From positions 62,001 through 126,000 of the forward strand of contig JAHFQM010000002.1 of NCBI GenBank assembly GCA_023266355.1: a DNA stretch of 64,000 nucleotides. Direction: 5' to 3'. The stretch comes from Aquabacterium sp. GTDB taxonomy: Bacteria; Pseudomonadota; Gammaproteobacteria; Burkholderiales; Burkholderiaceae_C. The position numbers were made by a program, and so were the translations under genes. Shown here piece after piece: positions 8,370 through 17,953 of the stretch. The stretch's first letter is position 1, and each line of letters begins with the position of its first letter. The notes under the pieces were generated by a model that did not search any database, was not told the origin of the DNA, and saw only the letters and a list, made by a program, of their open reading frames with translations.

Positions 8370-10104
8370 CGGTGGCGTGTTCGTTGATGCCCATGGCCCC
8401 GAAGAACAGGGCCACGAGGCGGTGCGGGTTGATGAACTGAACCTGGCGCTCCTCGGCGCGGCGCGCCAGCACCCAGTTGAGCAGGTCACCCGCAGCGATG
8501 AAGTCCACCCGCAGCAGGTGGCGACAGTCGATGTCCAGCGAGATGCTGGCGCCGAGCTGGTCATCGAGGTGCTGGAGGATGCGGCCGATGTCGCCCACCA
8601 ACTGGCCGGAGAGGTCCAGGTTGGCGATCTGCACGAACTCCACTTCCTGGTGCACCTGCGACTCCACGAAACTGGTCGTCACCTCGCTGATGTGCGACAA
8701 GGGCCCCGCGTGCGCGCTCACGGCACCGTCCTGCTGCTTGATGAGGCAGGCGCTGGGCTCCCACGATGGGGGGGAGCGCTCGTACGTGACGCAGTAGTCG
8801 ATGGCCACTTCGTCGAAGGCCACAGGCTGGTTGACCAGGCGCAGCACGTCGAGGCGGAGCATCCAGAACGCCGGGTCGGCATCGCGGTTGCCCGCCGGGG
8901 TGGATTCTTCCAGCAGCGCCAGCAGGCGGGCCGCACCCGCCCAGGTCAAGGCCATGGGCTCGCGGGCCCACGCTTGCAGCAAGCCGCTGAAATGGTGCGC
9001 ACCCTCGGGCGTGATCAGTTGCAGCGCCGAGAAATCCATGCGCCAGGGGCGGGGCAGCTGCAGGATGGCCACGCGCAATTGCGCCACGGCATCCTGGTCC
9101 AGCACCGTGGGTGCGACCCAGCCGGGCAGGGCCGGTGGCGCTTCGCCAGGCTCGGTGGCAGGGCCGTGGTCGGGGTCGACGCCGTTGGCATCGGCCCCGG
9201 CATCTGGTGATGCAGCGGTCGGCGCGGCTGCGGAGCCCTTGCGCTCCAGGAATTCCGCCACGCGGCGTGGCAGGGAGTACCACTGGGGTGCCGACACGCC
9301 GAACTGCTGCGCGAACGAGATGGCCAGCTGGTCGAACTTGTGCGGCATGTCCAGCGCGCGGAACAGGTCGAACAAGACCAGCCAGGTCTCCATGTGATGG
9401 TGGCGGCTGGCGCCCGGGTGCACCAAGGCCATCAGGCAGGCCTCGCACTGGTCGAAGTCGGCGTTCGCAAAGGCGATCACGGCCTCGTCCAGTTCGGGGT
9501 CGTGGGCCATCTCCACCACTTGCACGCCGGCCTGCACGCCGGAGGCAGGGCTTGGCGAGGGCTGGGCGTCTTGCCCAGGCATGCGCGGTGCCGAACTGCG
9601 CGCGGCTTGCACCACCGCTTGGGAAACCTCCGGCACGTCGTCGAGCGTGGGCGCCAGGGCCAGCGTCGCAGGGGCCGTGGGTGGCAGGTCCGAGAGGGGG
9701 CCTGGCAGGGTGGACAACTGCCCCGTCTGGGATGGCTGTGCGGCAGGCCGCATGCCCTGGCCGACCATTTGCAGCTCGATCTCGTCGATCTTGGCCTTGA
9801 CGGTGCTGTCCGAGCGCGCACCGCTTTGCGGGCGGGAGTCGGGGTCCAGGTTGGACGCGCTGCCCAGCAGCAAGGCCTGGTCGGGTGTCAGCCCCTCGCG
9901 GCGGATCTTGCGCAGCATGTCGAGTTCGCGCTTGCGCACGAAGTCGTTGCGCCGCTTGCGCTCGATCATCGCCTTGATCTCGGTCTTGGCGTACTCGCTC
10001 TCACCGGCGTCCGAGTTGGGCGCGTCCAGCTCCGACCAATCCGTGGTGGGATTGGCGACGAAGCGCACAACCTTGCGCAGGAAGCTGCTGGAGTCCTTGC
10101 TCAT
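8350..10104 (-). CDS. STAS-domain-like protein, function unknown
   Basis: 584-aa protein of a type I associate with the dksA region of Burkholderiales. The N-terminus (about residues 37-72) is a highly charged, probably helical stretch. Residues 100-200 are Pro/Ala/Ser-rich and likely disordered. A helical repeat-like segment around residues 205-270 follows, then another linker. The last 80 residues, with the alternating [16 protein letters not shown] pattern and a terminal helix, resemble a STAS anti-sigma-antagonist domain, and an earlier segment near residue 365 may be a second degenerate copy. There is no signal peptide or membrane segment. It lies 22 bases downstream of dksA, so may be co-transcribed with it. 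A role in partner-switching signalling is a guess from the fold. Confidence 0.7.
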   Translation of the reverse strand: MSKDSSSFLRKVVRFVANPTTDWSELDAPNSDAGESEYAKTEIKAMIERKRRNDFVRKRELDMLRKIRREGLTPDQALLLGSASNLDPDSRPQSGARSDSTVKAKIDEIELQMVGQGMRPAAQPSQTGQLSTLPGPLSDLPPTAPATLALAPTLDDVPEVSQAVVQAARSSAPRMPGQDAQPSPSPASGVQAGVQVVEMAHDPELDEAVIAFANADFDQCEACLMALVHPGASRHHHMETWLVLFDLFRALDMPHKFDQLAISFAQQFGVSAPQWYSLPRRVAEFLERKGSAAAPTAASPDAGADANGVDPDHGPATEPGEAPPALPGWVAPTVLDQDAVAQLRVAILQLPRPWRMDFSALQLITPEGAHHFSGLLQAWAREPMALTWAGAARLLALLEESTPAGNRDADPAFWMLRLDVLRLVNQPVAFDEVAIDYCVTYERSPPSWEPSACLIKQQDGAVSAHAGPLSHISEVTTSFVESQVHQEVEFVQIANLDLSGQLVGDIGRILQHLDDQLGASISLDIDCRHLLRVDFIAAGDLLNWVLARRAEERQVQFINPHRLVALFFGAMGINEHATVKLQTV

Positions 10105-10126
10105 GCCTTGCTCGTGGCTTGGGGGC

Positions 10127-10843
10127 TCAGTCCCCGAACATCTTTTGCTTGAGCTCGCGGCGCTGCTGGGCTTCCAGCGACAGCGTGGCGGTCGGGCGGG
10201 CCAGCAGGCGGCCCAGGCCGATGGGTTCGCCGGTTTCGTCGCAGAAGCCGTACTCGCCCGAGTCGATGCGGACCAGGGCTTGCGAGATTTTCTTCAGCAG
10301 CTTGCGTTCGCGGTCGCGGGTGCGCAGCTCCAGCGCGTGCTCTTCCTCGATGGTGGCGCGGTCGGCCGGGTCGGGGACGATGGAGGTGTCTTCGCGCAGG
10401 TGCTCGGTCGTTTCGCCGGCGTTGGACAGCAAATCTTCCTTCTGAACTTCCAGAATGTGGCGGAAGAAGTCCAGTTGCTTGTCGCTCATGTACTCCGCTT
10501 CGGGCATGGCCAGGAGCTCGGCTTCGGTCAGTTCACGACCGGTTTTGTTTTTCCAGGCGTTGGCGAGTTTGGAGTCAACCTTGGTGGCAGGAGAGGGCAT
10601 GTTGTCGGGTGCGGTACTGGAAGTCTTGGAGGGCGAACGTCCCGAGGGTGCCGAGGCGCCCTTGGCGTCAGCTTCGGCCTTGGCGGCCTTGGCTTGAGCG
10701 GGAAGAGGAGAAGGCACTGTCTTGCCGGCAGATTTCGCGACAGGTTCAGCGTCGATGTTGGCGACCGGTTTGGCCGGTTTGGCGGCCGGTTTGGCGGATT
10801 TGGCTGCGACCGACTTGGACGACGCGGCGGTGGATTTCGTCAC
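10127..10843 (-). CDS. dksA: RNA polymerase-binding regulator DksA (zinc-cysteine-poor form)
   Basis: Binds the RNA polymerase secondary channel and, with ppGpp, adjusts transcription from rRNA and amino acid promoters. 238 aa. Residues 1-90 are a Lys/Ala/Pro-rich disordered extension absent from the E. coli protein; the coiled-coil core follows. The coiled-coil tip DPADRA is intact (D158, D161 and A163, matching D71, D74 and A76). The C-terminal finger keeps only the first cysteine, C201; the other three ligand positions are T204, S222 and A225, so a normal four-Cys zinc site cannot form. The protein still ends with a well conserved helix. A minus-strand TACAAT lies upstream at 10981-10986. 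Confidence 0.95.
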   Translation of the reverse strand: MTKSTAASSKSVAAKSAKPAAKPAKPVANIDAEPVAKSAGKTVPSPLPAQAKAAKAEADAKGASAPSGRSPSKTSSTAPDNMPSPATKVDSKLANAWKNKTGRELTEAELLAMPEAEYMSDKQLDFFRHILEVQKEDLLSNAGETTEHLREDTSIVPDPADRATIEEEHALELRTRDRERKLLKKISQALVRIDSGEYGFCDETGEPIGLGRLLARPTATLSLEAQQRRELKQKMFGD

Positions 10844-10980
10844 AGGATCTTCCTTCCCTCATTGCGTGATCCAAGCACTTGGACGCGATCAGCAAGGCGG
10901 ACGACCTGTTCTGGCCACCGCCCCGCTCACATTCGAAGCCACTCCCCGGCCAGTTTCCGGGCCGGCCAGGAAGCGCGCGG

Positions 10981-10986
10981 ATTGTA
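10981..10986 (-). promoter_or_regulatory. Candidate dksA -10 box
   Basis: TACAAT on the minus strand, 138 bases before the dksA ATG and about 40 bases past the COG0523 GTPase stop codon. A weak -35 (TGAGAA) sits 17 bases upstream. If correct, dksA has its own start as well as read-through from the GTPase gene. Confidence 0.35.
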
Positions 10987-11026
10987 GCCATGCTTCGAGG
11001 CGGTTCTCATCAGAATATCCCTTGGA

Positions 11027-12106
11027 TCAGGCCAAGCACTGATCCAGGCCAGCCTGGAAGAGGTCTTGCGGGAGCTCGATGCCAATGAACACCAGCTTGC
11101 TGACCTTGGTCTCGCCAGCGGCCCATTTGGGGCCCATGTCGCTGCCCATGAGCTGGTGCACGCCCTGGAAAACCACTTTGCGGTCCATGCCCTTGACGTG
11201 CAGCACGCCCTTGTAGCGCAGCATGCGCGGACCATAAATTTGCACCATCGAGCCCAGGAAATCTTCCAGCTTGGTGGCGTCAAACGGTTTGGCCGACTTG
11301 TACACGAAGGACTTCACGTCGTCGTCGTGCGCATGGTGGTGCGGGTGATCGCAGTGCTCGCCGTGGGCGTGGCCGTGGTCATGTCCGCAATCGGGGCCAT
11401 GCTGGTGACCGTGGTCGTGCCCATGGCCATGCTTGTGGCCGTGGTTGTCGTCCTTGAGGAACTCGGGGTCGATGTCGAGCTTGGCGTTCAGGTTGAAGCC
11501 CTTGAGGTCGAACACCTCCTTGAGCGGCACCTCGCCGAAATGCACGCGCTTTTGCGGTGCCCGCGGGTTCATGTGCTTGATGCGGTGGGCCAGGGCGTCG
11601 GCTTCGTCGCCCGAGACCAGGTCGGTCTTGCTCATGAAGATCAGGTCGGCGAAACCGACCTGGCGGCGCGCTTCCTGGCGGGCGTCGAGCTGCTGGTTGC
11701 CATGCTTGGCGTCCACCAGGGTGACGATGGCGTCGAGCAGGTAGCTTTCGGCGATCTCGTCGTCCATGAAGAAGGTCTGGGCGACGGGGCCCGGATCGGC
11801 CACGCCGGTGGTCTCGATGACGACGCGCTCGAAATTCAGCGTGCCGGCCTTCTTTTGCTTGACCAGGTCGGCCAGGGTCTCGCGCAGGTCCTCGCGGATG
11901 GTGCAGCAGACGCAGCCGTTGCTCATCTGGACGATGTGCTCTTCGGTGTCGGCGACGAGGATCTCGTTGTCGATGTTTTCTTCACCGAATTCGTTTTCGA
12001 TGACGGCGATTTTCTGGCCGTGTGCTTCGGTGAGCAGGCGCTTGAGCAGCGTGGTCTTGCCGCTGCCGAGAAAACCGGTGAGGATGGTGACAGGAATCAG
12101 GCTCAT
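11027..12106 (-). CDS. COG0523/CobW-family GTPase with His-rich metal-binding stretch
   Basis: 359-aa G3E GTPase of the metallochaperone group. The P-loop GFLGSGKTT is at residues 11-19. The family CxCC motif (C65, C67, C68 in GCVCCTIR) binds metal and couples it to GTP hydrolysis. SKTDL near residue 159 gives guanine specificity, and a CobW C-terminal domain follows. Residues 222-260 hold 18 histidines, a likely zinc or nickel reservoir. Known members deliver zinc (ZigA, ZNG1) or assist cobalamin and nitrile hydratase assembly; no cobalamin or nitrile hydratase genes are nearby, so zinc handling is most likely. It lies directly upstream of dksA on the same strand and is divergent from corC. 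Confidence 0.9.
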   Translation of the reverse strand: MSLIPVTILTGFLGSGKTTLLKRLLTEAHGQKIAVIENEFGEENIDNEILVADTEEHIVQMSNGCVCCTIREDLRETLADLVKQKKAGTLNFERVVIETTGVADPGPVAQTFFMDDEIAESYLLDAIVTLVDAKHGNQQLDARQEARRQVGFADLIFMSKTDLVSGDEADALAHRIKHMNPRAPQKRVHFGEVPLKEVFDLKGFNLNAKLDIDPEFLKDDNHGHKHGHGHDHGHQHGPDCGHDHGHAHGEHCDHPHHHAHDDDVKSFVYKSAKPFDATKLEDFLGSMVQIYGPRMLRYKGVLHVKGMDRKVVFQGVHQLMGSDMGPKWAAGETKVSKLVFIGIELPQDLFQAGLDQCLA

Positions 12107-12210
12107 GGCGCGAGTGTAGCCCCCTCGGCGCCCCTTGCCCTGTGCTGGCGCAGAGGAACTGTCGCAGGCATGGGGTATTCTTGCAGTTCATCCACAAAGA
12201 CACCCCTGCC

Positions 12211-13176
12211 GTGTCCGACACCGCCCCCAGTCGATCTTCCAAGACCGACAACCCCCGGGAGCGTTCGCAAGAGCGCTCCCATGACCGTTCGCACGACCGT
12301 TCACATGACCGCACCCATGGCGGGCATCCACGCCGTGAGCGCGACCCGCGCAGCATGTTCGTCCGCTTGGTCGAGTTCCTTTCGCCGGGCCCCGATTCCA
12401 CCGCCGAGCTGATCCAGACGCTGGCCGATGCCGAGCACCGCGAGCTCATCGAGCCCGAATCCCGGGTGATGCTCGAAGGCGTGATCCGCATGGCCGGCAT
12501 GAGCGCCGGCGACGTCATGGTCGCAGTGCGGCGCATGGACATGCTCGACATCGGCTCCCCCTACGAGGAATTGCTGGCCACGGTGATCAACACAGGTCAC
12601 TCGCGCTTTCCCGTGTTCGAGGACAGCCGCGACAACATCATCGGCATCCTGCTGGCCAAGGACCTGCTGAAGCTGCAGCGGTCGCCGGACCTGAACCTGC
12701 GCACCTTGCTGCGCGCGCCTTTCTTCGTGCCCGAGTCCAAGGGCCTCAACGAATTGCTGCGCGAGTTCCGCGCCCACCGCAGCCACCTGGCCATCGCGAT
12801 CGATGAATTCGGCAAAACCGCCGGCCTCATCACCATCGAGGATGTGCTGGAGGAGATCGTGGGCGAGATCGAGGACGAGTTCGACGACGACGATGGCCAG
12901 TCCAGCATCTTCACCCTGGCCGATGGCAGCCAGCGCGTGGCGGGCGACACCTTGATTTCCGACGTGAACGAGGCTTTCCAGGTGCAGTTGCCCGAGGAGG
13001 ACTTCGACACCATCGGCGGCCTGGTGGCCCACGAACTGGGCCGTGTGCCGCGCCGGGGCGAAGCCCTGGAGTTGGGCGGCTTGCGCTTTGCGGTGATGCT
13101 GGCGCGCGGCGGGTCCGTGCGCTGGTTCAAGGTCACGGCGGTGCGCCACGCGGCCGATGGCGCTGAGCAGGGATGA
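12211..13176 (+). CDS. corC: CorC/HlyC-type CBS-domain protein
   Basis: 321-aa soluble protein with a paired CBS domain (about residues 85-205) and a C-terminal CorC/HlyC FAD-like domain (about residues 225-310). It is linked to magnesium and cobalt efflux and membrane homeostasis. The first 50 residues are unusual: four near-perfect Arg-Ser-His-Asp repeats encoded by 12-base DNA repeats. The GTG at 12211 is taken as start because the preceding open frame has no family resemblance. It is coupled to lnt downstream, the standard ybeX-lnt arrangement, and is divergent from the COG0523 GTPase gene. Confidence 0.92.
   Translation: MSDTAPSRSSKTDNPRERSQERSHDRSHDRSHDRTHGGHPRRERDPRSMFVRLVEFLSPGPDSTAELIQTLADAEHRELIEPESRVMLEGVIRMAGMSAGDVMVAVRRMDMLDIGSPYEELLATVINTGHSRFPVFEDSRDNIIGILLAKDLLKLQRSPDLNLRTLLRAPFFVPESKGLNELLREFRAHRSHLAIAIDEFGKTAGLITIEDVLEEIVGEIEDEFDDDDGQSSIFTLADGSQRVAGDTLISDVNEAFQVQLPEEDFDTIGGLVAHELGRVPRRGEALELGGLRFAVMLARGGSVRWFKVTAVRHAADGAEQG
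12262..12318 (+). repeat. 12-base tandem repeat inside corC
   Basis: Four to five imperfect 12-base units of the form CG-TC(G/C)-CA(T/C/A)-GA(C/G) encode consecutive Arg-Ser-His-Asp or related tetrapeptides. The unit length is a multiple of three, so copy-number change would not break the frame. The repeated segment lies in a charged N-terminal tail outside the CBS domains. Confidence 0.7.
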
Positions 13177-13183
13177 GCCTGGC

Positions 13184-14740
13184 ATGAGCGTTCGGGTGGG
13201 TGGGTCTCCGCGCGCTGCGGACAGTTGCGCACTGCTGGCCGGGGCGGTGCACGCGCTGGCCTTGTCGCCTTGGGCTTCTGGCTTGCACGCCATGCTGCCA
13301 GCGCTCATGCAGACGCTGGCCTTGTGGGCGCTGTTGCGGCTGCTGCTGGGGGCCGCGTCGCCCAGGCAGGGCGCGCGGCTTGCCTGGCTGTATGGCACCG
13401 CCTGGCTGATCGGTGCCACGGGCTGGATTTACGTCAGCTTGCACCATTTCGGCGGGATGCCAGCCCCGATCGCCGGCGCAGCGGTGCTGCTGCTCAGCGC
13501 GGCCCTGTCGGGTTACCTGGCGGCTGTGGGCTGGGCCTGGGTGCGCTGGCGCAGCGGCTGGTGGTGGCGCGATGCCGGCATGTTCGCGGGCTTGTGGCTG
13601 CTCGCCGAGTTGGCGCGGGCGCTGATCTTCACCGGCTTTCCCTGGGGCGTGAGCGGCTACGGCCTGATCGACAGCCCGCTGGACCGCCTGGCGCCCTGGC
13701 TGGGTGTGTATGGCCTGGGGGCGGTGTGGGCCTTGAGTGTGGCCTGTCTGGCCTGTGGCGGGCGGTGCTGGGCCGCGCCTGTGCCCTTGCTGGCCTTGGT
13801 GCTGGCCTTGGCCTGGCTGCCCTCGGCGCGGTTCACGCAGGCACACGGCCAGCCCTTGCGCGTGGCGCTGCTGCAGGGCAATGTGCCGCAAGACGAAAAA
13901 TTCGCCAACGAGCGCATCGTGCGCATGCTGGTCTGGCACGCGGCGCAACTCAAGGCCGCCGATGCCGATCTGGTCATGGCCCCGGAAACGGCCATCCCGC
14001 TGCTGCCGGCGCAACTGCCCGAGGGTTACTGGGATGCTCTGGTGGCGATGTTCGGCGAGGGCTCAGGGCGGGCTGCGCTGATCGGCGTGCCGCTGGGCAG
14101 TTTCGAGCAGGGCTACAGCAACTCGGTGGTGGGGCTGCAGGCCGGTCAGACCGATCCCTACCGTTATGACAAGCACCACCTGGTGCCCTTCGGGGAGTTC
14201 ATTCCCACCGGCTTCCACTGGTTCGTGGCCTTGATGAACATGCCCCTGGGGGACTTCGGTCGCGGGCCGCTGGATGCGCCGTCTTTCGCGGTGCGGGGCC
14301 AGCGCATCGCGCCCAACATCTGCTACGAAGACTTGTTCGGCGAAGAACTGGCCTCGCGTTTTGCCGATCCTGCCAAGGCGCCCACCGTGCTGGCCAACGT
14401 CAGCAACCTCGCGTGGTTCGGTGACACGGTGGCCATTTCGCAGCACCTGCAGATCGCACGCATGCGCTCGCTGGAGTTCCAGGTGCCCAGCATCCGCGCC
14501 ACCAACACGGGGGCCACCGTGGTGATCGACGCTTTCGGGCGGGTCACCGACCGCATGCCCACGCAGACGCGCGGCGTGCTGAACACCCAGGTGCAAGGTT
14601 TTGCCGGGCAGACGCCATTCGCGTGGTGGGCCAGCCGCTTCGGGCTGTGGCCGCTGGTCGCGGTGGGCCTGTTGCTGGCGGTGGCCGGGGCAGGGCGCCA
14701 GAGACTTTCCGCCGCAGCGCCACCGACATCGGCCGGCTGA
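13184..14740 (+). CDS. lnt: Apolipoprotein N-acyltransferase
   Basis: Adds the third acyl chain to the N-terminal cysteine of outer-membrane lipoproteins, in the inner membrane with its active site facing the periplasm. 518 aa: about seven Leu/Ala/Trp-rich membrane segments in the first 210 residues, a nitrilase-type catalytic domain (about 224-490), and a last membrane segment. The catalytic triad is E268 (APETAIP), K330 ([11 protein letters not shown]) and C380 (PNICYEDL). The ATG at 13184 is preferred over 13157, which overlaps corC more, because a GAGCAGGG-like ribosome site precedes it. It supplies mature lipoproteins such as BamB, BamD and PilW encoded further along. Confidence 0.95.
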   Translation: MSVRVGGSPRAADSCALLAGAVHALALSPWASGLHAMLPALMQTLALWALLRLLLGAASPRQGARLAWLYGTAWLIGATGWIYVSLHHFGGMPAPIAGAAVLLLSAALSGYLAAVGWAWVRWRSGWWWRDAGMFAGLWLLAELARALIFTGFPWGVSGYGLIDSPLDRLAPWLGVYGLGAVWALSVACLACGGRCWAAPVPLLALVLALAWLPSARFTQAHGQPLRVALLQGNVPQDEKFANERIVRMLVWHAAQLKAADADLVMAPETAIPLLPAQLPEGYWDALVAMFGEGSGRAALIGVPLGSFEQGYSNSVVGLQAGQTDPYRYDKHHLVPFGEFIPTGFHWFVALMNMPLGDFGRGPLDAPSFAVRGQRIAPNICYEDLFGEELASRFADPAKAPTVLANVSNLAWFGDTVAISQHLQIARMRSLEFQVPSIRATNTGATVVIDAFGRVTDRMPTQTRGVLNTQVQGFAGQTPFAWWASRFGLWPLVAVGLLLAVAGAGRQRLSAAAPPTSAG

Positions 14741-14756
14741 GGCCACCGCCTTTCAC

Positions 14757-14762
14757 TAGAAT
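14757..14762 (+). promoter_or_regulatory. Candidate glyQS -10 box
   Basis: TAGAAT lies 52 bases before the glyQ start, just after lnt ends. No strong -35 box is visible at the correct distance, so this is offered as a possible promoter only. Confidence 0.35.
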
Positions 14763-14814
14763 CCAGGGTTTGCCGCCCCTCTTGCGCGGCCCTCCCGTCC
14801 AACCAGGTTTGACC

Positions 14815-15735
14815 ATGCTGACCTTCCAGCAACTGATCCTCCGACTGCAAAGCTACTGGGACGCCCAAGGCTGCGCGCTGCTGCAACCCTACGACATGGA
14901 AGTCGGTGCCGGCACAAGCCACACGGGCACCTTCCTGCGCGCCCTGGGCCCGGAGCCCTGGAAAGCCGCTTATGTGCAGCCCAGCCGCCGCCCCAAGGAC
15001 GGCCGCTATGGCGAGAACCCCAACCGCCTGCAGCACTACTACCAGTACCAGGTCGTGCTCAAGCCGGCGCCGGCCAACATCCTGGAGCTCTACCTGGGTT
15101 CGCTGGAAGCCCTGGGCTTCGACCTCAAGAAGAACGACATCCGCTTTGTCGAAGACGACTGGGAGAACCCCACGCTGGGCGCATGGGGCCTGGGTTGGGA
15201 GGTCTGGCTCAATGGCATGGAGGTGACGCAGTTCACCTACTTCCAGCAGGTCGGCGGCATCGACTGCAAGCCCATCACCGGCGAAATCACCTACGGCCTG
15301 GAACGCCTGGCCATGTACCTGCAAGGCGTGGAAAGCGTCTATGACCTGGTGTATGCGCCGGGGGTGAAGTACGGCGATGTGTTCCACCAGAACGAGGTCG
15401 AGCAGTCCACCTACAACTTCGAGCACAGCAACGTCGAGTTCTTGTTGGGCGCCTTCACGAACTACGAAACCCAGGCTCAGTACCTGATGCAGCAGCAACT
15501 GGCCCTGCCGGCCTACGAGCAGATCCTCAAGGCCGCGCACACCTTCAACCTGCTGGACGCCCGCGGCGCGATTTCCGTGACGGAACGCGCCGGCTACATC
15601 GGCCGCATCCGCAACCTGGCGCGCGCTGTGGCGGCCTCCTACCTCGACAGCCGAGCCCGCCTGGGCTTCCCCATGGCGCCGAAGGACTGGGCCGACGAAG
15701 TGATCGAACAACTGAACAACAAGAAGGCGGCCTGA
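14815..15735 (+). CDS. glyQ: Glycine-tRNA ligase alpha subunit
   Basis: Catalytic alpha chain of the bacterial alpha2-beta2 glycyl-tRNA synthetase; charges tRNA-Gly. The 306-aa protein starts [20 protein letters not shown] and carries the class II signature region [19 protein letters not shown] and the [21 protein letters not shown] motif, all highly conserved. Length matches the family. The beta-subunit gene follows 3 bases after the stop, so the two are co-translated at similar rates. Confidence 0.97.
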   Translation: MLTFQQLILRLQSYWDAQGCALLQPYDMEVGAGTSHTGTFLRALGPEPWKAAYVQPSRRPKDGRYGENPNRLQHYYQYQVVLKPAPANILELYLGSLEALGFDLKKNDIRFVEDDWENPTLGAWGLGWEVWLNGMEVTQFTYFQQVGGIDCKPITGEITYGLERLAMYLQGVESVYDLVYAPGVKYGDVFHQNEVEQSTYNFEHSNVEFLLGAFTNYETQAQYLMQQQLALPAYEQILKAAHTFNLLDARGAISVTERAGYIGRIRNLARAVAASYLDSRARLGFPMAPKDWADEVIEQLNNKKAA

Positions 15736-15738
15736 AGC

Positions 15739-17919
15739 ATGTCCACGTCCCGCACCGCCAACCTGCTGGTTGAACTGTTCGTTGAAGAGCTGCCCCCGAA
15801 GGCGCTGAAAAAGCTGGGCGAGTCTTTCGCCAACGTGCTGGCCGACAGCCTCAAGGCCCAGGGCCTGGCCGCAGCCGATGCCGCCGTCACGCCCTATGCC
15901 TCGCCGCGACGCCTGGCCGTGCACGTGAGCGCCGTGGCCGACAAGGCCGCCGACCAGCCCGTGCAGCACAAGCTGATGCCCGTGAGCGTGGGCCTGAACG
16001 CCGAGGGCCAGGCCACGCCAGCGCTGCTCAAGAAGCTGGGTTCGCTGGGCCTGGGCGCCGAGGTGGTGGCTTCGCTCAAGAAGCTGCCCGACGGCAAGGC
16101 CGAGGCCTTGTTCATCGACACCGTCAAGCCCGGCGCCACGCTGGCCGATGGCCTGCAAAAAGCCCTGGAAGAGTCCCTGGCCAAGCTGCCCATCCCCAAG
16201 GTGATGACCTACCAGCTGCAAGAAGGCGAGGGCGAAGGCTTCCAGCCGGGCTGGACCAGCGTCAACTTCGTGCGCCCGGCCCATGGCCTGGTGGCCTTGC
16301 ACGGTGAGTTGGTCGTGCCTGTGGCCACGCTGGGCCTGAAGGCTGGCCGCGACACCCAGGGCCACCGCTTCGAGGCCAGGGTCTCGCCGGTGGTGCTGCG
16401 CGATGCCGACAGCTATGCCGCACAGCTGCGCGAAGAGGGGGCCGTGATCGCCAGCTTCGCCGAGCGCCGCGCCGAGATCGCCTCGCAGCTCGCGGCTGCC
16501 GCTGGCCGTGCGGGGCAGCACCTGAAGCCCATCGAGGACGAGGCTTTGCTGGACGAAGTCTGCGCCCTGGTGGAGCGCCCGAATGTGCTGATCGGCCGCT
16601 TCGAGGAGGCCTTCCTGTCCGTGCCCCAGGAGTGCCTGATCCTGACCATGAAGGCCAACCAGAAGTACTTCCCGCTGCTGGACACCGAAGGCAAGCTGAC
16701 CCACCAGTTCCTGGTGGTGAGCAACATCTCGCCGTCTGACGCGAGCGCCATCATCGGCGGCAACGAGCGCGTGGTGCGTCCGCGCCTGGCCGATGCCAAG
16801 TTCTTCTTCGACCAGGACCGCAAGAAAACGCTGGCGTCCCGCGTGCCGGGCCTGGCCAAGGTCGTGTACCACAACAAGCTGGGCACCCAGGGCGAGCGTT
16901 CCGAGCGCGTGCGCGCCATCGCGCATGCCATCGTCAACCAGTTGCGCATGGCCACGCTGCCCTTCGCGGTCGATGACAAGGACCACTTCGACGTGCTCGA
17001 CAGCAAGGCCCAGCAGGCCGCGCTGCTGGCCAAGACCGACCTGCTGACCGACATGGTCGGCGAGTTCCCCGAGCTGCAGGGCATCATGGGCGGCTACTAC
17101 GCCCGCCACGAAGGCCTGCGCGACGGCGTGGCCATCGCCATCGAAGACCACTACAAGCCGCGTTTCGCGGGTGACGCGCTGCCGCGCAACCACACCGGCA
17201 CCGTCGTGGCCCTGGCCGACAAGCTCGAAACCCTGGTTGGCCTGTTCGGCATCGGCCAACTGCCCACCGGCGACCGCGACCCCTTCGCGCTGCGCCGCCA
17301 CGCCTTGGGCGTGATCCGCATCCTCATCGAGAAGAACCTGCCGCTGGCGCTGCCCGAGCTCTTCGACGCTGCGGCCGCGCCCTTCGGTGAGCTCATCGAG
17401 CGCCCGACCGAGGCCTTGCTGGGCTTCTTCGGCGACCGCCTGGCCGTGTCCCTGCGCGAGCAGGGCTACAGCGCGCAGGAAGTCGATGCGGTGCTGGCCC
17501 TGCAGCCGCCGCGCCTGGGCGACATCCCGCGCCGTCTGGCGGCGGTGCGCGCCTTCGCGGCCCTGCCCGAGGCCGAAGCGCTGGCGGCCGCCAACAAGCG
17601 CGTCAGCAACATCCTCAAGAAGGCCGAAACCGCGGTCGAGGCCCAGGTGGACGCCGCGCTGTTCAAGGAGCCCGCCGAGGGCGCCCTGTACGAGGCTTTG
17701 CAGGCGGTCGTGCCAAAAGCACAGGCCGCGTTCGAGCAGGGCGACTACACTGCGTCCTTGCAGGCCTTGGCCGTGCTGCGGGCCCCGGTGGATGCGTTCT
17801 TCGATGGCGTCATGGTCAATGCCGACGACGCCGCGCTGAAGGCGAATCGCCTGGGGCTGCTGGCGACGCTCCACGCGGCGATGAACCGCGTGGCCGACAT
17901 CTCCCGACTGGCAGCCTGA
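15739..17919 (+). CDS. glyS: Glycine-tRNA ligase beta subunit
   Basis: 726-aa beta chain of glycyl-tRNA synthetase, involved in tRNA recognition. The start LLVELFVEELPPKAL and the internal motif GNERVVRPRLADAKFFFDQD are hallmarks of the family. The C-terminal part (about residues 590-700) is a helical anticodon-binding domain. Length is close to the usual 690-720. It sits directly behind glyQ and 34 bases before gmhB. Confidence 0.97.
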   Translation: MSTSRTANLLVELFVEELPPKALKKLGESFANVLADSLKAQGLAAADAAVTPYASPRRLAVHVSAVADKAADQPVQHKLMPVSVGLNAEGQATPALLKKLGSLGLGAEVVASLKKLPDGKAEALFIDTVKPGATLADGLQKALEESLAKLPIPKVMTYQLQEGEGEGFQPGWTSVNFVRPAHGLVALHGELVVPVATLGLKAGRDTQGHRFEARVSPVVLRDADSYAAQLREEGAVIASFAERRAEIASQLAAAAGRAGQHLKPIEDEALLDEVCALVERPNVLIGRFEEAFLSVPQECLILTMKANQKYFPLLDTEGKLTHQFLVVSNISPSDASAIIGGNERVVRPRLADAKFFFDQDRKKTLASRVPGLAKVVYHNKLGTQGERSERVRAIAHAIVNQLRMATLPFAVDDKDHFDVLDSKAQQAALLAKTDLLTDMVGEFPELQGIMGGYYARHEGLRDGVAIAIEDHYKPRFAGDALPRNHTGTVVALADKLETLVGLFGIGQLPTGDRDPFALRRHALGVIRILIEKNLPLALPELFDAAAAPFGELIERPTEALLGFFGDRLAVSLREQGYSAQEVDAVLALQPPRLGDIPRRLAAVRAFAALPEAEALAAANKRVSNILKKAETAVEAQVDAALFKEPAEGALYEALQAVVPKAQAAFEQGDYTASLQALAVLRAPVDAFFDGVMVNADDAALKANRLGLLATLHAAMNRVADISRLAA

Positions 17920-17953
17920 CGTGTTCTCCAGACCCCACCACCCCGGAGAGGCG

